Shown: positions 13,029-24,442 of the stretch, piece after piece | Numbering within the stretch: the stretch's first letter is position 1 | Layout of the letters: each line of letters opens with the position of its first letter | Assembly (NCBI GenBank): GCA_965153355.1 | Contig: OZ231126.1 | Span: 34,224,001 to 34,288,000 of the forward strand | DNA length: 64,000 nt | Direction of reading: 5' to 3' | Origin: Flaccisagitta enflata | Taxonomy: Eukaryota; Chaetognatha; Sagittoidea; Aphragmophora | Notes under the pieces: generated by a model | Told to the model about the DNA's origin: nothing | Database searches by the model: none | Seen by the model: the letters and a program-made list of their open reading frames with translations, nothing else | Translations under genes and position numbers: made by a program

Positions 13029-13985
13029 CACCGTCTTTGGATCGAAGTGAGTTATTGTAAACCTTTATAAATCCTTAACTACTAGACCAAAAGTCTTCAA
13101 ATTTACAGTGTATGTTAGTGATAAGTGGCAGTTTTGTTTTGCAAAACCTCAGTATCAGTAACTTGATTTATTGAATTCTGCAGACCATTAAAAGAATTAC
13201 TATGTTGAGGGCCTAATCAAAATTTTGCAAAGTGTTCTACAACCGACTTTCTTTATTTGCTTGTCATTTCCAAACCGATTTAGCTAGTACCCTTGGATTG
13301 GTCTCGAATCAAAGAAAACTAGTTGTAGATTATAGTTCTGCTCGAGAATTTTATGATTTCTAGCATTCAAAAAAAACTAAGTTGAATTTTTCATGATTGA
13401 TGTTCCAAATTGAGAGAATGACTGACTCAAATCTACTAAGACTTTGTTAAAAGTCCCAATTTTTCCTGTTTGGCATCAAGACACAATTTATGTTAGAAAT
13501 ATCTATCATTTGACACCGACCTCAAGGTGCTAGCTCAATTCTTATAAAGATTTCAAGCAAATAAAGACAGTTTCTCAAAAGAAATACTGCATAACAAGGC
13601 CGGATACACGGCTACCAAAGTCGCGTGCGGGTGGGCAGGGGCCATATTTGAGGTCACCAGACCATTTGGGCAGGAGCTGTGAGGTCAATGAAATAAAATC
13701 GTAAAAAAAAGTAAAGTGTGACCAACCAACCGACCAACCGACCAACTGACGGACAAAGCGAGTTGTAGAGTCGCGTGCACGCGACTAAAAAAATTGATTT
13801 GGCCCCCAAAAGAGCAATTCCTTTAATTTTTTGTAAACTTCAACCAATCAAGTCCTTAATATTGAAGTTTTGCAAAACAAAACTATCAGTTATTACCAAC
13901 ATACACTGAAAATTTGAAGACTTTTGGTCCGGTAGTTAGGGAATTATAAAGATTTACAATAACGCACTTCGATCCGAAGACTTTG
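13029..13985. mobile_element. Foldback element with TA duplication, hosting an HTE
   Basis: The left end CACCGTCTTTGGATCGAAG and the reverse complement of the right end, CAAAGTCTTCGGATCGAAG, align, and similarity continues for some 300 bp per arm (for example CCAAAAGTCTTCAAATTT on left and its complement near 13915). TA flanks both ends (13027-13028, 13986-13987). Arms run inward to about 13380 and from about 13440. The right arm is interrupted by the hairpin-tag element at 13593-13790. No transposase is seen, so it is non-autonomous. Confidence 0.8.
13593..13790 (+). mobile_element. Hairpin-tag element inside a foldback
   Basis: A complete copy: AACAAGGCCGGATACACGGC, tag AGTCGCGTGC, GGGTGGGCAGGGGCC, middle, GACCAACC tract, AAAGCGAGTTGTAGAG, perfect palindrome AGTCGCGTGCACGCGACT, AAAAAA. 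It is very close to 1635-1836. Its position within a foldback arm gives independent evidence for its limits and shows it is younger than the foldback. Confidence 0.9.
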
Positions 13986-14048
13986 TACTAGGGGCTGTTG
14001 GCATATGGTTCATCAGATGATCTGTCAATGTGGCTTTTATCAATGAGC

Positions 14049-14249
14049 ATTTTTAGTCGCGTGCACGCGACTCTACACCCCGCTTTGTCCGTCCGTCCAT
14101 CGGTCGGTCTGTTGGTCCGTCACACTTTTACTTTTATCAATTTTATTTCTTTAAGTCATTTTAAGTCATTTTAGGGTATACTAAGTTATTCTAAGTCATT
14201 CTAAGTCAATCTGTAAGTCTCGCACGCGACTTATAGGTGTTGGCCTTGT
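14049..14249 (-). mobile_element. Hairpin-tag element, full length, reverse
   Basis: On plus it reads TTTTAGTCGCGTGCACGCGACT first, then CTACACCCCGCTTTGTCC, a GTCC/GGTC tract, TAAGTCATTT decamers, the tag complement CTCGCACGCGACTT, and ends ATAGGTGTTGGCCTTGT. The 5' type is AACAAGGCCAACACCTATAA, shared with 1221-1412, 17483-19820 and 31699-33355, all of which carry decamer arrays in the middle. Confidence 0.88.
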
Positions 14250-14732
14250 ATCTATCAAATTTGGTTCTCTCTGATCGCACATGGCCTTATCGTGGCGGCT
14301 ATATGTCTGTTGGTCTTTCAAACTTTGCTTTTTCTGCGTTTATGGGCGTAATGATGGTACATTTACTGATTCGTTGGTAAGGCTCTTACTGAAATGCATT
14401 ACCTTATTCCTACTGTCTGTCAGTTTCTCTGCTGTTTCTGCCCAATCGCACACGGCTGATTTTGGCTATGCTGGCTTTGTTCATTTCTTTTCCGATTTTT
14501 TTTCATCTGTTTTCTGATCTCCTTTTTATCCTCACTTTCCTTTTTTTTTTGTTTTTTTGTCCCTTTCATTTTTTTTTCTTTTCTCGATCTCTCTCACATT
14601 TTCTCCGCCGTTTAAGAAAAGAAGGCAGAAAAATGGGCCAAGAGTCTTGTCGCTTTCAACCTCCGTCCTGGCTTCTGTGTCAACACGACGAGATATAAAA
14701 TGGCAATAAAAGGATTTTCCAAAGATATGAGC
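14250..14732. other. No recognisable gene
   Basis: A 78-aa hydrophobic plus frame (14281-14517) begins with ATG but has no family match I can name. T-rich from 14480 to 14620. Confidence 0.4.
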
Positions 14733-15597
14733 CGCAAGGCATGCAAAGGCGTCTATGAGAGCAAAGGAAAACATGTGACAGCGTGTGAGAGTGAAAGGAA
14801 GAATGCGATGGCATGCGAAGGCGTCTAAGAGAGCACAGGAAAGCATGTGACAGCGTGTGAGAGAGAAAGAAAGCAGGTGAAGGCATGTAAAGGCGTCTAA
14901 GAGGCCACAAGAAAGCATGTGACAGCGTGTGTGGGTGAAAGAAAGCAAATGCTTGCATGCGAAGGAGTCTGAGAGAGCACAGGAAAGCTTGTGACAGCGT
15001 GTGAGAGTAAAAGAAGGCTTGTGATGGCATGCCGCATGCAAAGGCGTCTGAGAGATCACGGAGAAGCATGTGACAGCGTGTGAGAATGAAAGAAAGCATG
15101 CGACGGTATGCAAATGCGTCTAAGAGAGCACAGGAAAGCATGTGAGAGCGTTTGAGAGAGAAAGAAAGCATGTGACGGTATGCAAAGGCGTCTAAGAGAG
15201 CACAGGAAAGCATGTGACAGTGTGTGAGAGTGGAAGAAAGCATGCGACGGTATGCGACGGTATGCAAAGGCGTCTAAGAGAGCACAGGAAAGCATGTGAC
15301 AGCGTGTGAGAGAGAAAGAAAGCAGGTGATGGCATGTGAAGCTGTCTAAGAGAGCACAGGAAAGCATGTGACAGTGTGTGACAGTGAAAGAAAGCAAGTG
15401 ATGACATGGGAGGACGTCTGAGAGAGCACGGGAAAGCATGTGACAGCGTGTGAGAGTGAAAGAAAGCAAGTGATGGCATGCGAAGGCGTCTGAGAAAGCA
15501 CAGGAAAGCATGTGACAGCGTGTGAGAGTGAAAGAAAGCAAGTGATGGCATGCGAAGGCGTCTAAGAAAGCACAGGAAAGCATGTGACAGCGCGTGA
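14733..15597. repeat. 72-bp minisatellite, about 12 copies
   Basis: The unit contains GCATGTGACAGCGTGTGAG, AGTGAAAGAAAGCA, GGCATGCGAAGGCGTCT and AAGAGAGCACAGGAAA. Period is about 72 bp with small indels. Three minus-strand frames remain open over hundreds of bases with 24-aa His/Leu/Ser repeats (such as RCHMLSCALLDAFA). Openness in several frames at once argues for a repeat rather than a protein. Confidence 0.93.
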
Positions 15598-15649
15598 AAT
15601 GGATACTTGGATGTACCAAACAGACAAAGTAACTGACAGACCGACGCAT

Positions 15650-15775
15650 AGATAAAGAGCGACACGCAGAGAAACGAAAAAAGGAAGGAACATAACGATG
15701 TGGGCAGACAGAACAACAGATAGATATAGAGCGACACGTAGAGAAACGAAAAAAAGGAAGGAACATAACGGTCTT
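15650..15775. repeat. 73-bp tandem duplication
   Basis: GAGCGACACGCAGAGAAACG and following AAAAAGGAAGGAACATAACG occur twice, near 15656 and 15729, with a CAGACAGA-rich spacer. Confidence 0.85.
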
Positions 15776-15894
15776 GGCAAAACAGGAAGGGAAAGAAAAT
15801 AGAGGTCGGCCTACATAAGAAGTCTCGCGGGAATTGTAGAAATAGTATTGACTGTTGCGCTTTTTTAGTTTTGGGCCGGTGGTATCAACACCAC

Positions 15895-16105
<211 letters not shown>

Positions 16106-16220
16106 ACACACGCGTCGAGTACACACGCACGCGAGCACCCCATGTTGGAATAAAAGAATCTTTTTGTTCATTTTCCCACCATTAGAAAATAAGGCATACT
16201 CGGCTGTCAACGATTACAAT

Positions 16221-16223
<3 letters not shown>

Positions 16224-16258
<35 letters not shown>
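16224..16258. repeat. GA dinucleotide microsatellite
   Basis: About 17 GA units. Confidence 0.95.
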
Positions 16259-16262
<4 letters not shown>

Positions 16263-16406
16263 GCGTGCGTGGAAGCCTCCCAGCCTCTTTCTTTGTTTTC
16301 AACGACGATCGCGATAACATTGAGATAGATCATGTATTTGCGCCTCTTTTTTTTTTTCTTTCTTCTTTTTTTGTTTTCTGTGTATCTCGACGGCTCTTTT
16401 GCCGCT

Positions 16407-16535
16407 AAAGCCACTACTACCACCACCACCGCGGTCACCGCGATCACCAACACCAACATTACTGCGGCCATCTCCACCACCACAGCCACCACCACCACCA
16501 CCACCACCACCACCACCACCACCACCACCACCATC
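16407..16535. repeat. CCA trinucleotide microsatellite
   Basis: An imperfect CCA/ACC-rich region with a pure block near 16487-16532. It gives poly-Thr, poly-Pro and poly-Val frames. No frame has convincing flanking protein. Confidence 0.93.
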
Positions 16536-16842
16536 CCCATCGCAGCCACTGCCAGCTTTGCTTAGGGCGTCATCGTCGAGGCGTTGTTGTGTATCCCGAA
16601 GTGTATCGCCTTCAATCCATTCATAGTCTTCCTTACTCCTCTCCCCTCCTCTTCTTCTTCCCCCTCTTCTTCTGCTTTCTCTTTCTTCCTTCTCCCCTAC
16701 CCCAACCTTCTAGGCGGGGAAATGGTAAAAGTAAGTTATTACGGCTGTTAATAGCCGACCTGTCAGTTTTCTCGTGATAAACTTGCCCATCTATTATCTC
16801 ATCGCCGCAACGAGACTGTATCGAGACAGTGTGACACACTCA

Positions 16843-16844
<2 letters not shown>

Positions 16845-16924
<80 letters not shown>
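16845..16924. repeat. CT dinucleotide microsatellite
   Basis: About 40 CT units. Confidence 0.97.
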
Positions 16925-16928
<4 letters not shown>

Positions 16929-17482
16929 GTTTTCCATTTCTTGATGTCAACGTCTCCAATCTGTTACTCCAGAATGAAAATAAAGGAATAGAATTGTATA
17001 TGAGTGAATAGACACAGCCTCATTTTGATCGTTTTCACGCTGCATTCCAGTTTTAACCGCATCGTGACTGGTTATTACCGACAATTTATGTCGCGTTTGG
17101 TGCTTCCTACTTAGTTACACGATTCCACAAGATCAATCCGTCTGTTTGTCGGTCGGTTTGAACGTCCTCTCACGTTCCTTTTTACGGCGCATGTCCACCC
17201 CAACATCGGCCTGAGCGTGAAGCCAAACCTGAGCCTGATCCTACGTTTAATCTTCTGCTTCAGTCTCAGCCACCGCCAAAGCTGACAGTCTCAGCCAAGA
17301 AGCGACTTTTACTGCCATATATCCCGGACTAAATTGGTACGCTGTGTAGTGTGTACCGATTTCCGACTTCATCATCGTCTTTTTTTTTTCAGTCACCACG
17401 CAATACAGAAAAATGAGTCAACAAAAGAAAAAAATGAGTAAACAATAGGAAGAACGGGTAAACAAAAAGAGTGAGTAAACAA
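16925..17482. other. Unique sequence, one decayed GTCC tract
   Basis: GTCTGTTTGTCGGTCGGTTTG near 17140 could be an HTE remnant. AAATGAGTAAACAA repeats occur at 17412-17482. No gene is seen. Confidence 0.4.
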
Positions 17483-17749
17483 AACAAGGCCAACACCTAT
17501 AAGTCGCGTGCGAGACATAAACAACTGAATTGACCTGACTCCTTATTGTATCTTTTTAATCAACATGACTGAATAGGGAGAAATATAAGAAATGAATAAA
17601 ATGATTTGATTGACTAGATTGACTTGAATGAGGTATTGGAGGCTGTGGAAACCCACCCAATTACAGGCCGGGACGAATAGAAAAAGTGGTGACTTTTGTA
17701 ATTGAGTCAAATTAATCAACCCTATCAACCCAATCAATGAAAAATGACT

Positions 17750-18484
17750 AAAGCAGATTTAAACCAGACTTTAACCAGCAGACCTTGACCAGCAGACTTA
17801 AACCAGCAGACTTAAACCAGCAGACTTAAGCCAGCAGACTTAAACCAGCAGACTTAAACCAGCAGACTTAAACCAGCAGACTTAAACCACCAGACTTAAA
17901 CCACCAGACCATATCCAGCAGACTTAAACCAGCAGACTTAAACCAGCAGACTTAAACCAGCAGACTTAAGGCAGACTTAAACCAGCAGACCTAAACCAGC
18001 AGACTTAAACCAGCAGACTTAAACCAGCAGACTTAAACCAGCAGATTTAAACCAGCAGACTTAAACCAGCAGACTTAAACCAGCAGACTTAAACCAGCAG
18101 ACTTAAACCAGCAGACTCAAACCAGCGGACTCAAACCAGCAGACTTAAACCAGCAGACTTAAACCAGCAGACTTAAACCAGCAGACTTAAACCAACAGAC
18201 CTAAACCAGCAGACTTAAACCAGCAGACTTAAACCAGCAGACTTTAACCAGCAGACTGTAACCAGCAGACTTTAACCAGCAGACATAAACCAGCAGACTT
18301 TAACCAGCAGACCTAAACCAGCTGACTTAAACCAGCCGACTTAAACCAGCTGAGTTAAACCAGTCAACTTAAACCAGCCAACTTAAACCAGCCAACTTAA
18401 ACCAGCCAACTTAAACCAGCAGATTTAAACCAGCAGACTTAAACCAGCAGACTTAAACCAGCAGACTTAAACCAGCACACTTGA
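17750..18484. repeat. 14-bp minisatellite, CCAGCAGACTTAAA, about 52 copies
   Basis: The same unit as at 8725-9072, with a purer centre and diverged 3' part (CCAGCCAACTTAAA). Occasional length variants occur, such as GGCAGACTTAAA near 17968. Confidence 0.95.
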
Positions 18485-18958
18485 AATAACATAAATGACC
18501 AAAACATACCAATAAACATAAATGACCAAAACATACCAAAAAACATAAATGACCAAAAAAACCAAAAAAACAAAAACCAAAAAACCAAAAAACCAAAAAC
18601 CAAAAGGCCAACACCTTATAACAAAACACCAAAAAAACAAAAAAAAAAAAACAAAACCAAAAACCAAAAAAAAACAAAAAAACAAAAAAAAAAAACAAAA
18701 ACCAAAAAAACTAAAAAACTAAAAAACAAAAAACCACAAAACCACAAAACCAAAAAACCAAAAAACCAAAAAACCAAAAACCAAAAACGATTAACCAAAA
18801 TCCAAAAAACCAAAAACCAAAAACCAAAAACCAAAAACCAAAAACCAAAAACCAAAAAACCAAAAAACCAAAAACTTCAATGACCAAAACATACCCAAAA
18901 ACCAATAACCAAAAAAACAAAAACATCAATGACCAAAACATACCAAAAAACCATTAAA
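18485..18958. repeat. CCAAAAA-type degenerate array
   Basis: The same as 9085-9760, including ATAAATGACCAAAACATACC and an internal AAAGGCCAACACCTTATAA (18602-18620) that resembles the family 5' end. Confidence 0.9.
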
Positions 18959-19735
18959 AATGACCAAAAATGACCTGAAATGTCCCAAAATAACTTAAAA
19001 CTACTTTAAATGCCCAAAAATGCCACAAATGACCTAAATGAACAAAGTGACGTAAGTAATCAAAAATGATCAAAAATGACTAAAAGCAATGAAAAATGAC
19101 CAAAAACAACTAAAAAATGACTCAAAATAACTCCAGAAGACCCAACCAACATAAAATGATTCAAAATGACTCAAAATGAGATGTAGTACAAAAATGAAAA
19201 AATGGCTCAGAATGACTCCGAATGACTCAGAATGACTCAGAATGACTCAGAATGACTCAGAATGACTCAGAATGACTCAAAATGACTCACAATGACTCAA
19301 AATGACTCAAAATATTTCAAAATACTCGAAGAGATATAGTACAGAAATTAAAAAATGGCTCAGATTGACTCAAAATGACTCAAATTGACTCTAAATGACT
19401 TAAAATGATTCAAAATCATTAAAAATGAGACGTAGTACAAAAAAGAAAAATGGCTCAAAATAACTTAGAATGACGCAAGATGACTTAAAATGGTTCAAAA
19501 TGACTTAAAAACACAAAAAATGACTTAAAATGACTCAAAACGACTCAAAATGAGACGTTGTACAAATATGCAAAAATGACTCAGAATGACTCAGAATGAC
19601 TCAGAATGACTCAGAATGACTCAGAATGACTCAGAATGACTCAGAATGACTCAGAATGAATCAGAATGACTTAAAATGGTTTAGAATGACTTATAATGAC
19701 TAAAAATGACTAAAAATGACTTAAAAACTGGCAAT
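18959..19735. repeat. Decamer array, AATGACTCAG/AATGACTTAA type
   Basis: Ten-base units in blocks: AATGACTCAG is pure at about 19208-19270 and 19575-19655. A longer unit with GAGA(C/T)GTAGTACAAAAA recurs near 19170, 19430 and 19550, giving a higher-order period of roughly 120-260 bp. Confidence 0.9.
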
Positions 19736-19966
19736 GTATAGAAAAAAGTAACAAGGGGATGGACGGACAAAGGGACGGACCGACAAAGCGGAGTATAGAG
19801 TCGCGTGCACGCGAATAAAAACTCACAACAATTATATCTTCCCTAGATGACACATTGATGTTGACGTTGCTCGTTGATGTCGTTACTCTTCCGGTCTCCA
19901 CGGCGCCGTAGTTTATGCAATTTGATACGATTGCAAACGTTGCAAAAAAAAGGCGACGGTATGAAA

Positions 19967-20259
19967 AACAAGGCCAACACCTTTGAGTCGTGTGCCGGAC
20001 ATAAACAAGTGACGCGGGGTCACAATATTGTTGCGTACAGGTGGGCAGGGGCGGCCAACCCTCATCCACACCCAACGCCCCACCCAACCCCCTCCCCAAC
20101 ACAGACACATACACAAAAAGGTTCTAAAACGCTCGTTTTCTCACTTTTCGACTCGTGCTGAGGGACCAATGGATGGACCAATGGACAAATGGACCAATGG
20201 ACCGACGGCGAACGGACGGGCAAAGCCTCTTATAGAGTTTTGTGGCCGCAACTGAAAAC
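19967..20259 (+). mobile_element. Hairpin-tag element, AGTTGCG type with double 5' end
   Basis: A common-type 5' end (AACAAGGCCAACACCTTTGA) is followed after 35 bp by a second type, CAAGTGACGCGGGGTCAC, with tag GTTGCGTAC, AGGTGGGCAGGGGC. A CCA-rich middle, GGACCAAT and GGAC tracts, AAAGCCTCTTATAGAG and a decayed hairpin AGTTTTGTGGCCGCAACT, GAAAA follow. The second 5' type is shared only with 24443-25740. The start may be a fusion of two copies. Confidence 0.75.
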
Positions 20260-20482
20260 TAAAGATGAGTAAAGCTGACTTTAAATGACCTGATATGACT
20301 TAGAATGACTTATAATGGCATTTGGGAAGGAGTTGTGAGCCCAAAAAGCTTAAAAACGCCAAAAAAAAGTAAAAAGGGGACAGACCGACCTACCGACAAA
20401 TCGACTGACCGACCGACCGACCGACCGACCGACCGACCGACCGACAAAGCGGGGTATTGAGTCGCGTAGCACGTGACTAAAA
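20260..20482 (+). mobile_element. Second 3' module of a hairpin-tag element
   Basis: Directly abuts 19967-20259. Decamers, GTGAGCCCAAAAAGC, a pure GACC tract, AAAGCGGGGTATTGAG, hairpin AGTCGCGTAGCACGTGACT, AAAAA. There is no own AACAAGGCC start, so it is a duplicated or exchanged 3' half, like those at 12190-12305 and 33815-33884. Confidence 0.75.
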
Positions 20483-20524
20483 ACCACTCCGAATCGGAAT
20501 GTTGTATCAACGTCTATTCACCAA

Positions 20525-20698
20525 TCTCTCTATCTCTCTTTTTTCTGCCCTCTCTTTTTCTTTATTTCCCTCTCTTTTATTCTGTCTTTCTTTCATTCTT
20601 TCTTTAGCTTCTTTCCTTATCTTTTATTTTTGTTTCTCTCCCACTTTCTTTGTTTGTTTCTTTGTTCCTTCGTTTCTTTGTTTCTTTGTATCTCTGTT

Positions 20699-20781
<83 letters not shown>

Positions 20782-20867
20782 GTCTTTCTTTCGTTCTGTC
20801 TTTCTTTCTTTCGTTCTGTCTTTCTTTCTGTCTATCTTTCTTTCTCACTTTCTTTCTTTCGTTCTTT

Positions 20868-20939
<72 letters not shown>

Positions 20940-21055
20940 TCCTTCTTTTTCTCATCTTTCTTTCTTTCGTTCTGGGTTTCTTTCTATCTATCTTTCTTTC
21001 TCGCTTTCTTTCTTTCGTTCTTTTCTTTCTTTCCCACTTTCTTTCTTTCTTTCAT

Positions 21056-21103
<48 letters not shown>

Positions 21104-21192
21104 TCGTTCTGTCTTTCTTTCTATCTATCTTTCTTTCTCGCTTTCTTTCTTTCGTTCTTTTCTTTCTTTCCCACTTTCTTTCTTTCTTTCAT

Positions 21193-21227
<35 letters not shown>

Positions 21228-21260
21228 CTCTTTCTTTCCTTCTTTTTCTCATCTTTTTTT
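20525..21260. repeat. TTTC tetranucleotide array, 0.7 kb
   Basis: TTTC with variants TTTG, GTTC, CTAT. A block of about 145 bp (with CTATCTATCTTTCTTTCTCG, GTTCTTTTC and CCCACTTTC) occurs at about 20980 and again at about 21123, so higher-order duplication is present. All three plus frames stay open, and the 299-aa Phe/Leu/Ser frame is not a gene. Confidence 0.95.
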
Positions 21261-21309
21261 CTTCTTTTTTTTCCTGATGTATTTCATCTCGTCTTCCCCT
21301 GCGATATAG

Positions 21310-22385
21310 CGTCAACTGAGGCGAGCTGCCATCGTTTGTCACCTGGAGTTAGTTGCCATCAAAAAAAAGTACTCGTCGTTGGCCACCTCATCAAATGAAA
21401 GTGTGGGTGGGACCACGTAGGCATCAAGGTGCCACTTACACCGCCACCACTACCATCACCACCAACACAACCTGTCACCTAACCAAATGAAAATGTTGGG
21501 TAAATCACGCTGGCGTCGGTATCGAATTTCACTACCACGGCCCTAAACAACAACATCACCACCTTCACATTTACCTGCCACCTTACTACCTTAGCAAATA
21601 TGTGGATGGGATCGAGAAGGCTTTGGTTCGGGATGTCGCCACATCTAGCACCACCGCCACCATCATTGACCACCGATGCAACACCAACCAACCCAGCAAA
21701 TGTGTAAGCATGTTCGCCGTGGTCACCACCACCAGCTAAATCGCAACCACCAACCAACTTCCTCACCACCTGCCATTTCAGCAAATGTGTAGGCATGCTC
21801 GCCGTGGTCATCACCACAGCTACATCGCAACCACCGACAACCTTCCTCACCACCTGCCATTTCAGCAAATGTGTAGGCATGCTCACCGAGGTTATCACCA
21901 GCTACATCTCAACCACCTACCACCTTCAACACCACCTTCCATTTCAGCAAATGTGTAGGCATGCATGCCGAGGCCATCACCACCATCTACATCGCAACCA
22001 CCAACCACCTTCCTCACCACCTGCCATTTCAGAAAATGTGTAGGCATGCGTGCCGAGGCCATCACCACCATCTACATCGCAACCACCAACCACCTTCCTC
22101 ACCACCTGCCATTTCAGCAAATGTTTAGGCATGCATGCCGAGGCCATCACCACCAGTTACATCGCAACCACCAACCACCCCCCTCACCACCTGCCATATC
22201 AGCAAATGTGTGGGCATACTCTCCGAGGTCACCACCATCTACATCGCAACCACCTACCACCTTCCTCACCACCTGCCATTTCAGCAAATGTGTGGCTCAT
22301 GCTCTCCGAGGTTATCACCACCATCTACATCGCAACCACCTACCACCTTCCTCAACACCTGCCATTTAAGCCAAAGCATAGGTTT
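21310..22385. repeat. 85-bp minisatellite, CCACC-rich
   Basis: The unit includes CACCACCTGCCATTTCAGC, AAATGTGTAGGCATG, CCGAGGCCATCACCACC and ATCTACATCGCAACCACC. Copies at about 21700, 21780, 21865, 21945, 22032, 22115, 22200 and 22281 are close. More diverged and longer copies extend upstream to about 21310. The unit is close to a multiple of three with one base over, so frames slide between copies. Confidence 0.92.
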
Positions 22386-23008
22386 GATCGTTGAGGCATT
22401 GGAGCGTGATGACGATCATTCAATGGCAAAGCGCTTGTGTCTGATGATGGGCTGATGGTGCAGAATGTGGATAAAAAAAAGGACGAAACATTCTTGGTAA
22501 CTTTGGTAAAAGGTAACCGATCATAGCTGGTTAAAAAGAAGGGGAAAGAAAATAAAGGGGAAAAAGAACAACAAGGCCAATTGAAGTCCCGCGCGGTACC
22601 CTTTTTGTCAAAAAGTGACTTAAGGCTGACCTGCATGGGGTAAAGAAATGCGTCCGGGGTTATACGGTGATGATGGCGAAGAAAAACTGAATGCAAACGA
22701 TGCTCACCTCCGTGATGACTGACCGACTAGCAGAAAAATCGTGAAAACGAATTATATTCTAAAGACGCTCATACAGACTGACCGATAGAAAGTGGCTGAA
22801 AGACAGATTGCACGGTGAGGTTCTATTATATGACTCGCAACATGATGTTCTATCATGTGACTCGCATCATGATGGAGCACATACAGTAGAAAGAAACATG
22901 AAGGAAATCGGGCGAGTTTGGGATCCCTCGGTGAGGCTCACAGCTTCTCTCACCTTAAATCAGAAATTCCGCGTACATTTCCAGGTCGGTAAGAAGAAAG
23001 TATGGCAG

Positions 23009-23012
<4 letters not shown>
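22386..23012. other. Unique sequence with a decayed HTE
   Basis: ACAACAAGGCCAATTGAAGTCCCGCGCGG in pieces near 22568 and GACTGACCGACTAG near 22717 suggest a decayed hairpin-tag element. A 24-bp imperfect duplication (TATATGACTCGCAACATGAT, CATGTGACTCGCATCATGAT) lies at 22827-22875. The 114-aa minus frame 22352-22696 is unrecognised. Confidence 0.4.

Positions 23013-23058
<46 letters not shown>
23013..23058. repeat. GA dinucleotide microsatellite, interrupted
   Basis: About 22 GA units with one AA interruption. Confidence 0.93.
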
Positions 23059-23204
23059 CGGGAAGATAAATTGGCTCGATACCATCGTGTCGATCTTGGC
23101 AAACGCCAGAATTGGATGGATTTTGTGAGTGAGAGTTGAGATGTAGATGGATGAACATATTTATAACGGAAAGGCGAAAATCACCAGTAGAGCGAAAAAT
23201 GCTA

Positions 23205-23615
23205 CTACGCGAATAAAAAAAAAAGCCGCACCCTTTTGTAACTAAGTGAAAGAAACACAAGAAATCAATTCAAAATTTTTTTGTTCAATTCATTTGAAAG
23301 ATTTTTGAATTTTCTTTCATTCTAGACCAATCCCAGGTCTGTATCTCAAACCGTTTAGGAGATAGAGCTTGCCAAAGTGAACCTCTCTTTTGCAAAAATG
23401 CTCATTTTTCAATAGGATTACAAAACTGAAAGTGGCAATGTTTTTACTCTTTTTCATGCCATTTCTAAACGAATAAAGCTAGAAATACCAGATTGGAGCC
23501 AAATGAAAGATCTTTTTGAGATCTTCAAAATGGTCTAAGATTTTGTTTGATTATTTTGAAGTTTGATATGATAAATTGCCATTTAAAAGTGCGGCTTTTT
23601 TTTTTATTCGCGTAG
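23205..23615. mobile_element. 0.41-kb TA-flanked MITE, CTACGCGAAT ends
   Basis: Terminal inverted repeats CTACGCGAATAAAAAA... and ...TTTTATTCGCGTAG continue into GCCGCAC and its complement. TA flanks both ends (23203-23204, 23616-23617). The interior matches 35865-36274 in reverse (shared GACCAATCCCAGGTCTGTAT, TTTGAAAGATTTTTGAATTT and GATCTTTT motifs). Length, TA duplication and lack of coding sequence fit a Tc1/mariner-type miniature element. Confidence 0.88.
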
Positions 23616-24442
23616 TACACCATAAGAGCCAACATGTTCAAGCCGGCCTACGCACTCTATCATTGAGATGCGCGTTTCAACACATGATGCACCTGTGAAT
23701 GTGGAAGAGTGTGTTAAACAGCATACATGAAAAAAGACCTACGATCAACCTACAGCTGAAAAGTTTTAACTCTATGAGTGATGCCAAGGGAACCACTCCA
23801 GCTGAAGAGAATGCGTAGTGCTGGTTCAAGAGATGCTATTCAACTGAATCAGTGTCAATCCCGCTTGCGCCTTTTAGACATAAACTCGAGCACATTTGCG
23901 CACGCACGCACGCACGCAAAACTTTGGAAAGTGTTTTTTTCTGAGTCTGTTGGTGTTGTAAAGTTCACGAATGAATGTGGTAAATCAAAGATATATGACA
24001 TTCAAAAAGGCAGAAAACAGTGATACATTGTGTTTATTTATTTTGTGTTTACCACGCGGTCTGCTTGCGGCCCAGAGCAGAAATCTACATCCAAAGCTGG
24101 AAAGTAGTACAAGTTCAACCGATTCTGCTAAGAGTGTTTATGATGTTTGCATTAACTTTTAGAGGTGCGGCGTTTGAAAACCCAAAACGGTGTCTTATGC
24201 GTCAGTGCGTGTGCTCTACTGTCATTGACGGTTTGGATTGTGAAATCATCAGTTCAATCATGAAAGAAGCGCAACGAACGGCTGGTCGGTCTTTAAATTC
24301 ATTGAATAAATCGGCACATTATTAAAAGTGCCCGATAAAAAGAAATATTTTATTTTCTGTCATTTGCTCCCGTTGTTAAGCTATCGAGCAAACGTTTGTT
24401 AGGTTTCAACATGTCTGATGAGAATTCGGAACATTTTCAAAT
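23616..24442. other. No recognisable gene
   Basis: Unique sequence. Three overlapping plus-strand frames (63-101 aa) between 23778 and 24325 have balanced composition but no recognised domain and no clear splice context. A CGCACGCACGCA run lies at 23898. Confidence 0.35.

Larger units (their letters stand above)
17483..19820 (+). mobile_element. Giant array-bearing hairpin-tag element, 2.3 kb
   Basis: The 5' end AACAAGGCCAACACCTATAA with tag AGTCGCGTGCGAGAC is at 17483. The 3' end is a GGAC tract, AAAGCGGAGTATAGAG and the hairpin AGTCGCGTGCACGCGAAT, AAAAA at 19820. In between are about 200 bp of unique sequence and three consecutive arrays. The termini match the 0.2-kb copies, so the element seems to have grown internally by about tenfold. 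No coding capacity is seen. Confidence 0.8.

Noticed and set aside
17750-18484. Regular short repeats that could be mistaken for a CRISPR array
   Set aside because: Unit of 14 bp with no unique spacers, in a eukaryotic setting; it is a minisatellite.
20499-21398. 299-aa plus frame rich in Phe, Leu and Ser that resembles a multi-pass membrane protein
   Set aside because: Translation of the TTTC array; the other two frames are open as well.
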